From the NCBI GenBank assembly GCA_023399465.1, contig JAEWPB010000019.1:1-5364 (forward strand): DNA of 5,364 bases. Reading direction: 5' to 3'. Positions within the stretch are counted from its first letter, which is position 1; each line of letters starts with the position of its first letter. This DNA is from Pseudomonadota bacterium (lineage in GTDB: Bacteria; Pseudomonadota; Alphaproteobacteria; Rhizobiales; Rhizobiaceae). The notes beneath the pieces are model-generated. The model saw only the letters and a list, made by a program, of their open reading frames with translations. It was not told where the DNA came from and did not search any database. The translations under genes and the position numbers were made by a program. Shown here one piece after another: positions 4,912-5,364 of this stretch.

Positions 4912-5364
4912 TATTCTTTGTCCTTGCCGGTAATGCTGGAATGAGAAAGGTCGCCTGCCGGCAACCCCAGTATGGATTCGATGGTTGCCAGAGCGATGCT
5001 CGGCAGTTCGCTGTCGGCAAACATGTCGCCGGCGAGCGAGGCTTCGAGCCACAACCCGTCGACCAGACCGCTGATGGCGATCGCTTGCCGGCGGCTGTCC
5101 GCAGCGCTTTCCGCCCGCCCGACTTCCTTCAGGAAGGCGGCGATCAGCGCCTCTAGCGCGGCGATGAAGGCCTGGTAGTTGTCACGATGAATGGCGGCAA
5201 ATTCCGGATCGACGCGAACCTGGCTGATGAACGCGCCCCATAGCGATAACGTTCTCGGGTCCGTGATCGGGGGCGTCAGATTGGCGACGATGAAACTGCG
5301 GAACCGGCTGCGGGCGTCGCCCCCGGCCTCATTCGCGGCATTGATGGCCATGGCGGTCATACCG
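4911..5364 (-). CDS. TetR-family transcriptional regulator, BetI-like C-terminal part (partial)
   Basis: The 3' part of a regulator that continues past the right edge. About 150 codons are visible, ending in TAA at 4911-4913. They carry no helix-turn-helix, which in TetR proteins lies in the first 50-60 residues and must be outside the window, so the ATG at 5358-5360 is almost certainly internal. The visible part is all-helical and resembles the ligand-binding half of BetI-type regulators: LWGAFISQVRVDPEFAAIHRDNY, then a long helix, then AISGLVDGLWLEASL, the LIDGLWL signature of that group. Its stop shares one base with the aruH start (TAATG), so regulator and enzymes are co-transcribed and probably coupled. 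The likely role is autorepression and ligand-relieved repression of the arginine-transaminase operon. The ligand is unknown; arginine or 2-ketoarginine are inferences, and choline as for BetI has no support here. Confidence 0.85.
   Translation of the reverse strand, partial: GMTAMAINAANEAGGDARSRFRSFIVANLTPPITDPRTLSLWGAFISQVRVDPEFAAIHRDNYQAFIAALEALIAAFLKEVGRAESAADSRRQAIAISGLVDGLWLEASLAGDMFADSELPSIALATIESILGLPAGDLSHSSITGKDKE
4921..4925 (-). promoter_or_regulatory. Ribosome binding site deciding the aruH start
   Basis: AAGGA on the minus strand lies 9 bases before the ATG at 4911, inside the last codons of the TetR gene. It supports the MRYASITERL start over the longer in-frame alternative. Confidence 0.65.

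Noticed and set aside
4912..5052. Longer aruH starting 47 codons upstream
   Set aside because: The extension is Arg/His-rich, is encoded within the TetR gene in another frame, and the downstream start has a binding site and family-typical N-terminus.

Overview
The window looks like chromosomal DNA from a Rhizobiaceae alphaproteobacterium (Sinorhizobium/Ensifer, Rhizobium or a close relative). The reasons are high GC, a recognisable NdvB/ChvB cyclic beta-1,2-glucan synthase, and a GGAAC-type general-stress promoter of the class used by rhizobial RpoE2/EcfG sigma factors. All five clear genes lie on the minus strand, so the biological reading direction is right to left.

Reading from the right edge: 5364-4911 is the 3' part of a TetR-family regulator with a BetI-like ligand-binding half; its DNA-binding half lies outside the window. 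Its stop codon shares one base with the start of a PLP-dependent aminotransferase (4911-3721). That gene overlaps by four bases a thiamine-diphosphate-dependent decarboxylase (3724-2111). The pair matches AruH and AruI, the first two steps of the arginine transaminase pathway: L-arginine + pyruvate gives 2-ketoarginine + alanine, and 2-ketoarginine gives 4-guanidinobutyraldehyde + CO2. The three genes form one translationally coupled operon that ends in a strong hairpin terminator at about 2097-2050. Substrate assignment rests on family resemblance and gene pairing, not on assay.

Next, 1971-1727 holds a small stress-type unit: a GGAAC-N16-CATT promoter, a good ribosome binding site, and a 54-residue two-helix membrane protein of the DUF1328/YtjA family.

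The stretch 1726-1202 (525 bases) has no conventional gene but is rich in structure. It holds a weak terminator candidate, a 10-bp perfect inverted repeat whose loop carries a CCTCCTCCC/GGGAGGAGG motif, a 21-codon cysteine-containing small ORF with a good Shine-Dalgarno sequence, a near-perfect hairpin with a homopolymeric loop, and a second small hairpin. It is the upstream region of ndvB and the most interesting part of the window.

Finally, 1201-1 is the first 400 codons of ndvB, which runs off the left edge. NdvB makes the periplasmic cyclic beta-1,2-glucans needed for osmotic adaptation and for nodule invasion. No tRNA, rRNA, CRISPR or mobile element was seen.
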